Shown here one piece after another: positions 1-7,599 of a DNA stretch of 36,109 bases (the stretch's first letter is position 1; every line of letters starts with the position of its first letter). The DNA comes from Sedimenticola sp. Its GTDB lineage: Bacteria; Pseudomonadota; Gammaproteobacteria; Chromatiales; Chromatiaceae. The stretch lies in assembly GCA_027024025.1 (NCBI GenBank), contig JALVTT010000077.1, positions 1 through 36,109 on the forward strand, read 5' to 3'. The notes beneath the pieces are model-generated. The model had not been told where the DNA came from, did no database searches, and saw only the letters and a program-made list of their open reading frames with translations. The position numbers and the translations under genes were made by a program.

Positions 1-923
1 GCGCAGCGCGACATGGCCACCGGATCGTGATGATCGCGCAGGCTGTCGAGTACCTGGTCCGCGCCCCCGGGATCGTTGCATACCAGCACCATGTCGCAAC
101 CGGCCCCGATCGCCGCGCGCGCGCGCGCCGCGTAATCGCCGCTGTCCGCGGTGGCCTTCATGCTCAGATCATCGCTGAAGATCACGCCGTTGAAATGCAG
201 CTCGCCGCGCAGCACCTGTTGCAGCCAGAAGCGCGAGAACCCGGCCAGCCCGGGATCGGCCTGGCTGTAGATCACATGCGCCGGCATGATGCCCTCCAGG
301 CCGGCGGCGATCAGGCGGCGGAAGGGCCGCACATCCTGCTGCAGGATCTCCGGCAGCGGACGCGCGTCCACCGGCAGTTCCAGGTGCGAATCGGCGCGCA
401 CCGCCCCATGCCCGGGGAAATGCTTGCCGACGCTGATCATGCCGCCCTCGCGCGCGCCCAGCATCCAGGCCTGACCCAGGGTCGCCACCTGCTCGGGGGT
501 GTTGCCGAAGGCGCGATCGCCGATCACCTCGCTGACCCCGCAATCCAGATCCAGCACCGGGGCAAAGCTGAAGTCCACCCCGGCCGCGCGCAGCTCCGCG
601 GCCATCAGCCAGCCCAGCTCGTGCGCGGCGCGGCGGGCGCGCGCCAGATCGCCGTCGAAGTGCGGCAGGATGGCGGCCGGCGGCGGCAGGCGGGTGAACT
701 CCTCGCGGAAACGCTGCACCCTGCCCCCCTCCTGGTCCACCGCCACCAGCAGGGGCGGCGAGCGCAGCTCATGTATTTGCGAAATCAGCCGATACAGCTG
801 ATCGCGGGAGGCGTAGTTGCGGCTGAACAGGATGACCCCGCCGGTCGCCGGGTGCTGGAGACGGCGGATATCGTCCTCCTCCAGCCCGGTGCCGGGGAGG
901 TCGATCATCACCGGGCCGTGCAT
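1..923 (-). CDS. nagZ: Beta-N-acetylhexosaminidase NagZ (C-terminus beyond window)
   Basis: Cytoplasmic glycoside hydrolase family 3 enzyme that removes N-acetylglucosamine from anhydromuropeptides during peptidoglycan recycling. About 307 codons are present; the usual length is near 340, so roughly the last 30 residues lie left of base 1. Reading leftward from the ATG at 921-923, the protein shows the NagZ signature KHFPGHG followed by the loop ADSH, which supplies the catalytic His, and further on FSDDLSM with the nucleophile Asp. A GGAGGGG ribosome binding site lies at 930-936, seven bases before the ATG. It is divergent from the small FliL-like gene, with only 48 bp between them and no clear promoter seen. 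The long plus-strand open frame over this gene is a shadow. Identity is very secure. Confidence 0.96.
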   Translation of the reverse strand, partial: MHGPVMIDLPGTGLEEDDIRRLQHPATGGVILFSRNYASRDQLYRLISQIHELRSPPLLVAVDQEGGRVQRFREEFTRLPPPAAILPHFDGDLARARRAAHELGWLMAAELRAAGVDFSFAPVLDLDCGVSEVIGDRAFGNTPEQVATLGQAWMLGAREGGMISVGKHFPGHGAVRADSHLELPVDARPLPEILQQDVRPFRRLIAAGLEGIMPAHVIYSQADPGLAGFSRFWLQQVLRGELHFNGVIFSDDLSMKATADSGDYAARARAAIGAGCDMVLVCNDPGGADQVLDSLRDHHDPVAMSRC

Positions 924-971
924 CGAACGCCCCTCCGCGGCAAGGAAACCCGATAACCCCCAAGGCAGTCC

Positions 972-1400
972 ATGCAGGTAAATGAAATGGAAAACACTTT
1001 AAGAAAACTCGTTATCCTATTGATTGTGATATTTATCTCTGCCCAGTCTTTCGCCGGTGACGAGAAAGACGGTGAAAAAGAGGCGGTCAAGATCAGCTAT
1101 GTCGACATGGGCCGTTCCATCGTCACCAATCTGACCGACGGCCCCAAGTATATCCGTTGCGACATCCAGCTGATGACCAAATACGCCAGCAACGTCGATA
1201 TCATCAAGCTGCACATGCCGGCCCTGCGCCATACCATCCTGATGCTGATCGCCGGGGCCGACGGCAAGAAACTGCTCACCCCCGACGGCAAGGAGGCGCT
1301 GCGCAAACAGGCCCTGGAGGCGGTGCGCAAAAAGCTCGAGGAGCTGACCGACCAGCCGCGGGTGAAGGATCTCTACTTCACCGCCTACTACGTCAAGTAG
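972..1400 (+). CDS. Secreted FliL-like protein
   Basis: A 142-residue protein whose body matches the flagellar basal-body FliL family. It has YVDMGRSIVTNL, then a conserved core, then a long charged helix, ending in DLYFTAYYVK like the FliL C-terminus. FliL normally has a transmembrane anchor. Here residues about 10-28 (LVILLIVIFISAQSFA, then GDEK) look like a cleavable signal peptide, so the product is probably periplasmic. No flagellar gene is nearby. The start at 972 has AAGG six bases upstream; an in-frame ATG at 987 is a possible alternative. Its 3' end overlaps the last 8 bp of the convergent permease gene. The family call is good; a flagellar role is not supported by context. Confidence 0.8.
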   Translation: MQVNEMENTLRKLVILLIVIFISAQSFAGDEKDGEKEAVKISYVDMGRSIVTNLTDGPKYIRCDIQLMTKYASNVDIIKLHMPALRHTILMLIAGADGKKLLTPDGKEALRKQALEAVRKKLEELTDQPRVKDLYFTAYYVK

Positions 1401-2178
1401 CCTTGTCCAGCCGGTCACGCAGGCCGTCGCCCAGGCGGTTGGCGGCCAGCACCACCAGCGACAGGGCCAGGCCCGGCACCAGCACCAGGTGCGGCGCCAC
1501 CAGCAGGTAGCGCACGCCCTCGCGGATCATGCTGCCCCAGGAGGCCTGGGGCGGCTGCACGCCCAGGCCCAGAAACGACAACCCGGCCTCGGCGATCACC
1601 GCCGAGGCCACCCCGTAACTGGCCTCCACCAGCACCGGGGCGATCAGCAGCGGCAGCAGATGCAGACGGATCACCGCCCGCGTGCGCTGCCCCAGCGCCA
1701 CCGCGGCCAGCACATGCTCGCGCTGACGCAGCGACAAGACCTGATTGCGCGCCAGGCGCGCATAGCCCACCCAGCCCATGACCGAGAGCGCGATCACCAC
1801 ATTGTCGATGCCCGGACCCAGAAAGGCCGCCAGGGCGATGGCCAGCAACAGGCCGGGAAAGGCCAGAAACACCTCCACCAGGCGCGACACCACCCGGTCG
1901 GTCCAGCCGCCCAGATAGCCGGCCAGGGCGCCGATCAGGGTGCCGAGCGTGGCCGACAGGCCCACGCTGACCAGGGCCACCAGCAGCGAGATGCCGGCCC
2001 CGGCGAGCAGGCGCTGCCCCAGCGACCGGCCCAGGGCGTCGCTGCCCAGCAGATAGCCGCCGTGCAGGGGCGGCATGAACATCCCGTCCAGGGCGATCCG
2101 GTCGGGCGCGATCGGCAGCGCCAGCCCGGCCAGGGCCAGCAGCGCCCACAGCGCCAGGAGGGCCAGGCTCGACCTCAT
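1393..2178 (-). CDS. Peptide-type ABC transporter permease (DppC/OppC-like)
   Basis: Inner-membrane permease of 261 residues for a dipeptide/oligopeptide-type ABC importer. It starts with a hydrophobic helix (LALLALWALLALAGLAL) and has the LLGSDALGRS segment near the N-terminus typical of DppC/OppC. Several membrane helices follow. The cytoplasmic loop that contacts the ATPase is seen as the segment from EHVLAAVALGQ through IRLHLLPL. The SFLGLGVQPPQASWG stretch near the C-terminus is characteristic. The ATG at 2176-2178 overlaps the TGA of the upstream permease by 4 bp (ATGA), indicating translational coupling. No ATP-binding subunit follows; the next gene is convergent, so the ATPase must be encoded elsewhere. 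Substrate is not readable from the permease. Confidence 0.92.
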   Translation of the reverse strand: MRSSLALLALWALLALAGLALPIAPDRIALDGMFMPPLHGGYLLGSDALGRSLGQRLLAGAGISLLVALVSVGLSATLGTLIGALAGYLGGWTDRVVSRLVEVFLAFPGLLLAIALAAFLGPGIDNVVIALSVMGWVGYARLARNQVLSLRQREHVLAAVALGQRTRAVIRLHLLPLLIAPVLVEASYGVASAVIAEAGLSFLGLGVQPPQASWGSMIREGVRYLLVAPHLVLVPGLALSLVVLAANRLGDGLRDRLDKAT

Positions 2179-3092
2179 GCCGCCCTGCCCTCGCGTGTCC
2201 GCGGATCCAGCCATTGGGCGAGCAGGTCGGTGGCCAGGTTGATGACGATATAGATCAGCGCGATCACCAGCACCACGCCCTGGATGACCGGGTAGTCGCG
2301 CTGGCTGATGGCGTCGATCAGCAGCGAGCCGATGCCGGGCCAGGCGAACACCACCTCGGTGATCACCGCGCCGCTGAGCAGCCCGCCGAGCTGCAGGCCC
2401 AGCAGGGTGATCACCGGCAGCAGCGCGTTCGGCAGGGCGTGGCGCAACAGGACCCGCGCCGGTCCCAGGCCCTTGGCGCGCGCGGTGCGCAGATAGGCCT
2501 CGCCCGCCACCTCCAGCAGACTGGCGCGCAGCATGCGCATGCTGATCGCGGCCATGGAGGTGCCCAGAGTGAGCGCGGGCAGCACCAGGCTGCCCGGCGC
2601 GCGATTGCCGCTCACTGGCAGCCAGCCGAGCTGGATGGAGAACAGCAGCACCAGCATGGGGCCGAGCCAGAAATTGGGGATGGACTGGCCGGCCAGGGCG
2701 AACAGCGCCGCCAGCCGGTCGGGCAGGCGCCCCGGATACTGCGCCGCCAGCAGGCCCAGCGGGAAGGCGATCAGCAGCACCACGCCGAAGGCCGCGACGG
2801 CCATCTCCAGGGTCGCGGGCAGGCGCTCGGCGATCAGGGCCCGTACCGGCCGCTTGTGCACCAGCGAGCGGCCCATGTCGCCCCGCGCCAGGGCCTGCAG
2901 ATAACCGGCCCAGCGCGCCGCCAGCGGCCGGTCCAGGCCCAGGCTGTGGCGCAGGGCCTCGCGGTCGGCGCTGGAGGCGTGCTCGCCCAGCATCACGTCC
3001 ACCGGGTCGCCCGGGATCACCGCGCTGAGAAAGAACACCAGGCTGACCACGCCGAACAGCACCAGCAGGGTGTCGCCCAGGCGGCTCAGCAT
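2175..3092 (-). CDS. Peptide-type ABC transporter permease (DppB/OppB-like)
   Basis: A 305-residue inner-membrane permease, partner of the DppC-like gene just downstream. It has the classic DppB layout: an N-terminal helix (LLVLFGVVSLVFFLSAVIPGDP), a periplasmic stretch with LGLDRPLAARW and GDMGRS, then five more helices. The EAYLRTARAKGLG loop docks on the ATPase, and TEVVFAWPGIG follows. The ATG at 3090-3092 is preceded by GGAGG and overlaps the L,D-transpeptidase reading frame by 7 bp; the 3' end overlaps the next permease by 4 bp. It belongs to the operon substrate-binding protein, L,D-transpeptidase, DppB, DppC. A longer in-frame extension exists upstream but lies over the transpeptidase gene and is not credible. 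Confidence 0.93.
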   Translation of the reverse strand: MLSRLGDTLLVLFGVVSLVFFLSAVIPGDPVDVMLGEHASSADREALRHSLGLDRPLAARWAGYLQALARGDMGRSLVHKRPVRALIAERLPATLEMAVAAFGVVLLIAFPLGLLAAQYPGRLPDRLAALFALAGQSIPNFWLGPMLVLLFSIQLGWLPVSGNRAPGSLVLPALTLGTSMAAISMRMLRASLLEVAGEAYLRTARAKGLGPARVLLRHALPNALLPVITLLGLQLGGLLSGAVITEVVFAWPGIGSLLIDAISQRDYPVIQGVVLVIALIYIVINLATDLLAQWLDPRTREGRAA

Positions 3093-3583
3093 CCCTCGCC
3101 CTCCAGGATATGCACCGGGTCGCCCACCGCCACCCGGTCGAACAGGTCGATGATGTCGGGGTTGCGCATGCGGATGCAGCCATGTGAGCGCGGCTGCCCG
3201 ACGGGCTGGTCGTCCGGCGTGCCGTGGATATAGATGAAGCGCCGCAGGCTGTCGCACGCGCCGCCCCGGTTGTGGCCGGGCTCGCGCCCGCTGAGCCACA
3301 GGATGCGGCTCAGGATCCAGTCGCGCTCCGGGCAGCGGCGGGCCAGCGCCGGGGTCCAGATCTCGCCGCTGGGACGGCGCGCCACGAACACCGTGCCCGG
3401 CGGGCAGCCGGCGCCGATCTTGAGCCGGATATGGTGCAGCCCGGTCGGGGTGCACTCCGAGCCCATGCGCTGTCCGGGGCCGTTGCGCGCGCTGGAGATG
3501 GCGTACACGCGCGCCACCCGCCCGTCCTGCCACAGGGTCAGGGTCTGCTCAGAGAGGCTGATCTCGATACGCCGTTCACTCAT
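3086..3583 (-). CDS. L,D-transpeptidase (YkuD domain), no signal peptide
   Basis: A 165-residue protein consisting almost entirely of a YkuD/ErfK catalytic domain, which makes or breaks 3-3 crosslinks in peptidoglycan or attaches proteins to it. The active site is clear: HGTPDDQPVGQPRSHGCIRM near the C-terminus gives the His and the SHGC cysteine followed by Arg. The ATG at 3581-3583 is chosen because the protein then starts MSERRIEISLSEQ, as I recall for similar short relatives. The longer frame adds a residue stretch that is not a signal peptide. Neither start gives an obvious export signal, which is odd for an enzyme acting on periplasmic murein. It overlaps the binding-protein gene by 8 bp and the permease gene by 7 bp, so it is co-translated with a peptide importer. 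Confidence 0.9.
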   Translation of the reverse strand: MSERRIEISLSEQTLTLWQDGRVARVYAISSARNGPGQRMGSECTPTGLHHIRLKIGAGCPPGTVFVARRPSGEIWTPALARRCPERDWILSRILWLSGREPGHNRGGACDSLRRFIYIHGTPDDQPVGQPRSHGCIRMRNPDIIDLFDRVAVGDPVHILEGEGC

Positions 3584-5060
3584 GCGCCAAGGATACCTGT
3601 TCGAGAAAGCCGTAGCCGCCGTCCGGGCGCGGCCGGGCCCGGGCGACACCGCGCGTCAGCAGCAGATTGTCCTCGTGCCACAGCGGCACATACACCAGAT
3701 CGTGATGCACGATGGCCTGGACCCGCCGGTACAGCGGCGCCGCCCGCGCGCGCGGCAGGCGCTCGGCCCTGTCTATCAGGCGGTCCACCTCCGGCGAGCG
3801 GTAGCGGCCGCGATTGGCGCCGCCGGGCGGCAGCGAGGCGCTGTGGAAGACGTGGCGGAAGATGTCCGGGCTGCGGATGCCCACCCAGCTGAGGCTGTAC
3901 ATCTGGAAGCGCCCGGCCTTGATGTCGCCGAAGAAGGTCCCCCACTCGTGGCTGCGGATGCGCAGATCGATGCCGACCCGCGCCAGCTGCGCCTGCAGCA
4001 CGGCCGCCACGCGCAGGCGGAAGGGGTCGGTCGAGGTCTTGTACTCGATGCGCAGCGGATGCCCGGGGCCATGGCCCAGCCCGGCCAGCAGGGCGCGCGC
4101 CCGCGCCGGATCGTAGGCGTAGTCCGGCAGGCCGGGATGCGCGGCCCAGTGCCCCGGCGCCAGCAGGGTGTTGGTCGGATGCGCATGGCCGTTGAACAGG
4201 TGGTCCACGATGGCCTGGCGGTCGATGGCGTGGGCGATGGCCTCGCGCACCGCGCGCTGTCCGGTGACCGGATCATCCAGGTTGAAACCGAGATAGCTGA
4301 AGGTGGTCCCCGGAACGGCCTGCAAGCGGATGGCCCGATCGCGCGCCAGCACCGGGTACATCTCATAGGGCAGATCGTTCTGCACCAGATGGGCCTCGCC
4401 GTGCAGCAGCTTGAGCGCGCGCATGGTCGGGTCCGGCACCACCGCGAAGCGCAGCCGCAGGCCGTCGCGCCGGCGCTGCAGCAGCACCCCGCCGTCGTCC
4501 TGCCAGGCCAGCAGGCGGAAGGCGCCGCTGCCCAGCGGATGGCGCGCCAGGTCGCCGCGCGCCAGGGCGTCGGCCGGAGCCACCCCGAGGTGCAGGCGCG
4601 CGGGCAGGCGAGGATCGGGCCGCGACAGGCTCAGCAGCAGATGATCCCCGTCGCGCCGGATACGCTGGATGTGCCGCAGCGCGCCGGCATGCGGCGAGGC
4701 GGGGTCGTCGCGCGCGCGGCGCAGGGTGGCCGCCACATCGGCCAGACGCACCGGCCGGCCGTCGCTGAACGGCGCCAGGCCGGGCCTCAGCCACAGCCGG
4801 TAATGGCTGGCGTCGATGGCCTGCCAGCGCACCACCCCGGGTTGCGGCGCCTGGTGCGCGTCGAAGCGCACCAGTGGTCGGTAGATCAGGGCGTTGATGC
4901 GCTCGGAGACCGCGTCGGTGGCCAGCAGCGGATGCAGCGAGGCCGGGGCGTGCGCCACGGCGAACACCAGCGCGCGCGGTGTGTCCGCCGGGCCGCGCGC
5001 GCAGGCCGACAGCAAAAGCAGCAGCAGGGGCAGGACCAGGCGGACGGTTCCCCTCACCAC
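3576..5060 (-). CDS. Peptide-type ABC transporter substrate-binding lipoprotein
   Basis: A 494-residue family 5 extracellular solute-binding protein (DppA/OppA/MppA type). It has a lipoprotein signal peptide: VRLVLPLLLLLLSAC with the lipobox Cys near residue 19. Family features follow, including ASLHPLLATDAVSERINALIYRPLVRF split over the N-lobe, the DP(V)TGQRAVREAIAHAIDR region and a C-terminal YVPLWHEDNLLL. The start is a GTG. Two adjacent GTG codons (5058-5060 and 5055-5057) are available; the second forms a GTGA overlap with the CYTH gene stop. It captures the substrate for the two permeases downstream. The L,D-transpeptidase partner suggests murein peptides as cargo, but this is inference. 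Confidence 0.92.
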   Translation of the reverse strand: MVRGTVRLVLPLLLLLLSACARGPADTPRALVFAVAHAPASLHPLLATDAVSERINALIYRPLVRFDAHQAPQPGVVRWQAIDASHYRLWLRPGLAPFSDGRPVRLADVAATLRRARDDPASPHAGALRHIQRIRRDGDHLLLSLSRPDPRLPARLHLGVAPADALARGDLARHPLGSGAFRLLAWQDDGGVLLQRRRDGLRLRFAVVPDPTMRALKLLHGEAHLVQNDLPYEMYPVLARDRAIRLQAVPGTTFSYLGFNLDDPVTGQRAVREAIAHAIDRQAIVDHLFNGHAHPTNTLLAPGHWAAHPGLPDYAYDPARARALLAGLGHGPGHPLRIEYKTSTDPFRLRVAAVLQAQLARVGIDLRIRSHEWGTFFGDIKAGRFQMYSLSWVGIRSPDIFRHVFHSASLPPGGANRGRYRSPEVDRLIDRAERLPRARAAPLYRRVQAIVHHDLVYVPLWHEDNLLLTRGVARARPRPDGGYGFLEQVSLAHE

Positions 5061-5521
5061 CGGCTATAGGGCCTCAGCGCCAGCTGGCTGTTGAAATAGC
5101 GGCTGTCGCGCGAGACCTCCTCGCCCAGCCAGTCGGGCCGGGTGAAGGGCTCGTCGGCGTGCGACAGCTCGATCTCGGCCACCACCAGCGGGGCGTTCTC
5201 GCCGAGGAACTCGTCGATCTCCCAGAGGTGTCCGTCCAGGGTCAGCTCGTGGCGGATCTTGTGGATCACCGGCCCCCGCACCATATCGCGGAACAGGGCC
5301 TCGGCGTCCGCCAGCGGGATCTCGTATTCGAACTCGTGGCGGTGGACACCGTCGATATTGGCCTTGATGTTCAGATGCGCGCGCTCGCCGGAGATCCGCA
5401 CCCGGATGGCGCTTTGCACATCCTGCGCCAGATAGCCCTGGCGGATCTCGGTGCTGCGTTCGACCTGTTGGCGCCAGGCCTCGCTGCGCGGCAGGAACTT
5501 GCGTTCGATCTCCAGGGCCAT
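5054..5521 (-). CDS. CYTH domain protein, probable inorganic triphosphatase
   Basis: A 155-residue CYTH (CyaB/thiamine triphosphatase) domain protein. The defining N-terminal ExExK motif is present as EIERK at residues 4-8. Charged strand residues of the tunnel fold follow: IRVRISG, LNIKAN, HEFEYEIP, IHKIRHEL, WEIDEFLG and VVAEIELS. Characterised bacterial members of this single-domain type hydrolyse inorganic triphosphate with Mg or Mn; a few are class IV adenylate cyclases, which cannot be excluded by sequence reading alone. ATG at 5519-5521. It sits 6 bp after rlmD and overlaps the following binding-protein gene, so it is inside the long minus-strand operon. Confidence 0.9.
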   Translation of the reverse strand: MALEIERKFLPRSEAWRQQVERSTEIRQGYLAQDVQSAIRVRISGERAHLNIKANIDGVHRHEFEYEIPLADAEALFRDMVRGPVIHKIRHELTLDGHLWEIDEFLGENAPLVVAEIELSHADEPFTRPDWLGEEVSRDSRYFNSQLALRPYSRW

Positions 5522-5527
5522 GTCGCG

Positions 5528-6859
5528 CTACCTCTGAAACAGGGCGATGGATTCGACATGCGCGGTGTGCGGAAACATATCCATGACCCCGGCGCTGAGC
5601 AGGCGGTAGCCGTGCTCGCGCACCAGCTCGCCCGCGTCGCGCGCCAGGGTGCCGGGATAGCAGGAGATGTACAGCACCGTGTCCACCCCCAGGCGCGGCA
5701 GCAGCGCAAGTACCTGCTGGGCCCCGCTGCGCGGCGGGTCGAGCAGGGCCTTGTCGAAACGCTGCTCCAGCCAGGCCGCCGGCGCCAGTTCCTCGTACAG
5801 ATTGGCGGTGAAGAAGGCGACGTTCTCCAGGCCGTTGCGCCGGGCGTTGGCGCGCGCCCGCTCCACCAGGCCGGCGTCCCCCTCCACCCCACTCACCTGC
5901 CCCGCCTGGCGCGCCAGCGGCAGGGTGAAGTTGCCGACCCCGCAGAACAGGTCCAGCACCCGGTCCTCGGGGCCGGGCCGCAACAAGTCCAGGGCGCGGG
6001 TGACCATCTTGCGATTGATCCCGGTGTTCACCTGGGTGAAGTCGCCGGGCAGAAAGCCCAGCTCCAGTCCCTGTTCGGGCAGCGCGTAGCGCAGATCGGC
6101 CGGCGGCGGATCCAGCGGCGCCACCGTGTCCGGTCCGCCCGGCTGCAGGTAGGGGATGATGTCATGCGCCCGGCCGAAGGCCCGCAGCGCCTCGCGGTCG
6201 GCCTCTGACAGCGGTTCCAGGATGCGGAAGATCAGCACGCAGCGCGCATCGTCCATGGCCATCTCGATCTGCGGCACGCGGTCGCGGATGCCGAGGCCGC
6301 CGATCAGCGCGCTCAGCTCCGGCAGGATGCGCCCGACCCGGGGATGCAGCACATGACACTCGCCGATATCGGCCACCTTGCTGCTGCCCCGCTCGCGGAA
6401 GCCCACCAGTACGCGGCCCTTCTTCGGCACCCATTTGACGCCCAGGCGCGCCTTGCGCCGGTAGCCCCAGGGGTCTTCGTTGAGCAGGGGCGGCAGCACC
6501 GACTCGGGGCTCACGCCGCCGATCTGGCGCAGATTGTCCAGCAGCACCGCCTGCTTGGCCTCGATCTGGGCCTGGGGGTCCATGTGCTGCAGGCTGCAGC
6601 CGCCGCACAGGGCGTAGTGCGGACAGCGCGGCTCGACCCGGCTGGGCGCGGCCTCGATCACCGAGGTGACCACGCCCTCGTCGTGCCGGCGGCGGCGCTG
6701 CAGATAGCGGAACATGACCCGCTCACCGGTCAGCGCGCCCTGGATGAAGGTGGCCTTGTCGTCCACCCGGGCCACGCCGCGGCCGTCGTGGGCCATGTCG
6801 TCGATGCGGGCCTCGAACTCGCCCTCCGGCAGACGCGGCCGGCGCCGCCTGCGGCTCAT
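5528..6859 (-). CDS. rlmD: 23S rRNA (uracil(1939)-C5)-methyltransferase RlmD
   Basis: A 443-residue class I SAM-dependent RNA methyltransferase that makes m5U1939 in 23S rRNA. An N-terminal basic tail leads into a TRAM RNA-binding domain (about 10-70). The [4Fe-4S] cysteines follow in CPHYALCGGC plus a fourth Cys in GECHVLHP. The SAM site is VLDLFCGVGNFTLPLA. The catalytic loop reads SCYPGTLARD, whose Cys attacks the uracil; the more usual form is SCNP, so Asn is replaced by Tyr. The base Glu lies in HVESIALFQR at the C-terminus. The ATG at 6857-6859 overlaps the upstream exonuclease-like gene by 4 bp. Confidence 0.96.
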   Translation of the reverse strand: MSRRRRRPRLPEGEFEARIDDMAHDGRGVARVDDKATFIQGALTGERVMFRYLQRRRRHDEGVVTSVIEAAPSRVEPRCPHYALCGGCSLQHMDPQAQIEAKQAVLLDNLRQIGGVSPESVLPPLLNEDPWGYRRKARLGVKWVPKKGRVLVGFRERGSSKVADIGECHVLHPRVGRILPELSALIGGLGIRDRVPQIEMAMDDARCVLIFRILEPLSEADREALRAFGRAHDIIPYLQPGGPDTVAPLDPPPADLRYALPEQGLELGFLPGDFTQVNTGINRKMVTRALDLLRPGPEDRVLDLFCGVGNFTLPLARQAGQVSGVEGDAGLVERARANARRNGLENVAFFTANLYEELAPAAWLEQRFDKALLDPPRSGAQQVLALLPRLGVDTVLYISCYPGTLARDAGELVREHGYRLLSAGVMDMFPHTAHVESIALFQR

Positions 6860-7599
6860 GTATCGCCACCCCAGCGCGCCAGCAGCGGGCGGTAGCGCGC
6901 CGCCGGCTCGGCCTGGTCCAGCATGGCGCGCAGGGCGCCGCGGCGCTGCTCCACGCCGCCCAGGGTGCAGCGGCCCTCGAGGTGGAAGATCTCCAGCGCC
7001 AGCAGGGCGGTGTTGATGGCCTGGTGATCGGCATAGGCCGACAGGGACTCGGCATCGTCCAGCAGCCAGCGGTCCCAGAGCACCTCCGGGCGGTGCTCGC
7101 CCATGCCCGGCAGAAACAGGCGTTGCGCCATCTCGTGCAGCGGGGGCGCCTCCACCCCGGTGTCGCCCAGCAGGCTGTGGCGCAGGTCGATGTGTGGCAG
7201 CGCTTGCGGAGTCTCCTCGCCCAGTTGTTCATAGCCGCGCCGGCGGTGCTTCAGGCAGCGGAAACGCAGCAGCGGCAGCAGCGTGCGGGTGCCGTCCCAG
7301 CTGACCAGCGGCGGGGTGCTGTCCAGACTCTGGAAGATGGCGTCGATCAGCATCAGCTCCGGCAGGTCGCGCCGATTGAGGCTTTCGATGTGCGCGCTGT
7401 CCGGACCCACCCGGACCAGCGACACCGCGCCGATGCACTGCTGGTCCCAGCCCAGGTCCTCTGTTCCGGACTGCTGCTTGCGGCGGTGGAACAGCACCTT
7501 GCCCACGTCCTCGTCGCTGAGGTCGTGCAGCCCGAAGTTGCGGCGCGCGGTCTCGATGTCCGGCAGTGGCGCCAGGCCGATGGCGGTGAAATGACTCAT
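6856..7599 (-). CDS. Catalytically degenerate PolB-like 3'-5' exonuclease homologue
   Basis: A 247-residue protein that aligns by eye along its length with the proteobacterial 'predicted 3'-5' exonuclease related to PolB' family. Shared segments are DIETARRNFGLHDLSDEDV near the start, PPLVSWDG at about 97-103, PGMGEHRPEVLWDRW and the AINTALLALEIFHLEGR end. Every catalytic acid of the DEDD set appears replaced. The Exo I pair (family FDIET) falls at Gly8 and Ala10. The Exo II Asp (family WNGGGFDLP) falls at Leu107 in WDGTRTLLP. The Exo III Asp (family YCETDVLNT) falls at Gln193 in YADHQAINT. It is therefore probably not a nuclease. ATGA overlaps on both sides (cysM before, rlmD after) show it is a maintained operon gene. 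It could be a binding or regulatory pseudoenzyme. Confidence 0.8.
   Translation of the reverse strand: MSHFTAIGLAPLPDIETARRNFGLHDLSDEDVGKVLFHRRKQQSGTEDLGWDQQCIGAVSLVRVGPDSAHIESLNRRDLPELMLIDAIFQSLDSTPPLVSWDGTRTLLPLLRFRCLKHRRRGYEQLGEETPQALPHIDLRHSLLGDTGVEAPPLHEMAQRLFLPGMGEHRPEVLWDRWLLDDAESLSAYADHQAINTALLALEIFHLEGRCTLGGVEQRRGALRAMLDQAEPAARYRPLLARWGGDT

Noticed and set aside
27-956. Long plus-strand open frame of 309 codons at the left edge
   Set aside because: It lies opposite nagZ, has an Ala/Gln/Arg/His-rich low-complexity translation, and shows no ribosome binding site; it is a GC-rich antisense shadow.
2214-5069. Long plus-strand open frames (2214-3233 and 3234-5069)
   Set aside because: They are antisense to the permease, transpeptidase and binding-protein genes, which have full family motifs; their translations are Gln/Arg/His-rich and match nothing.
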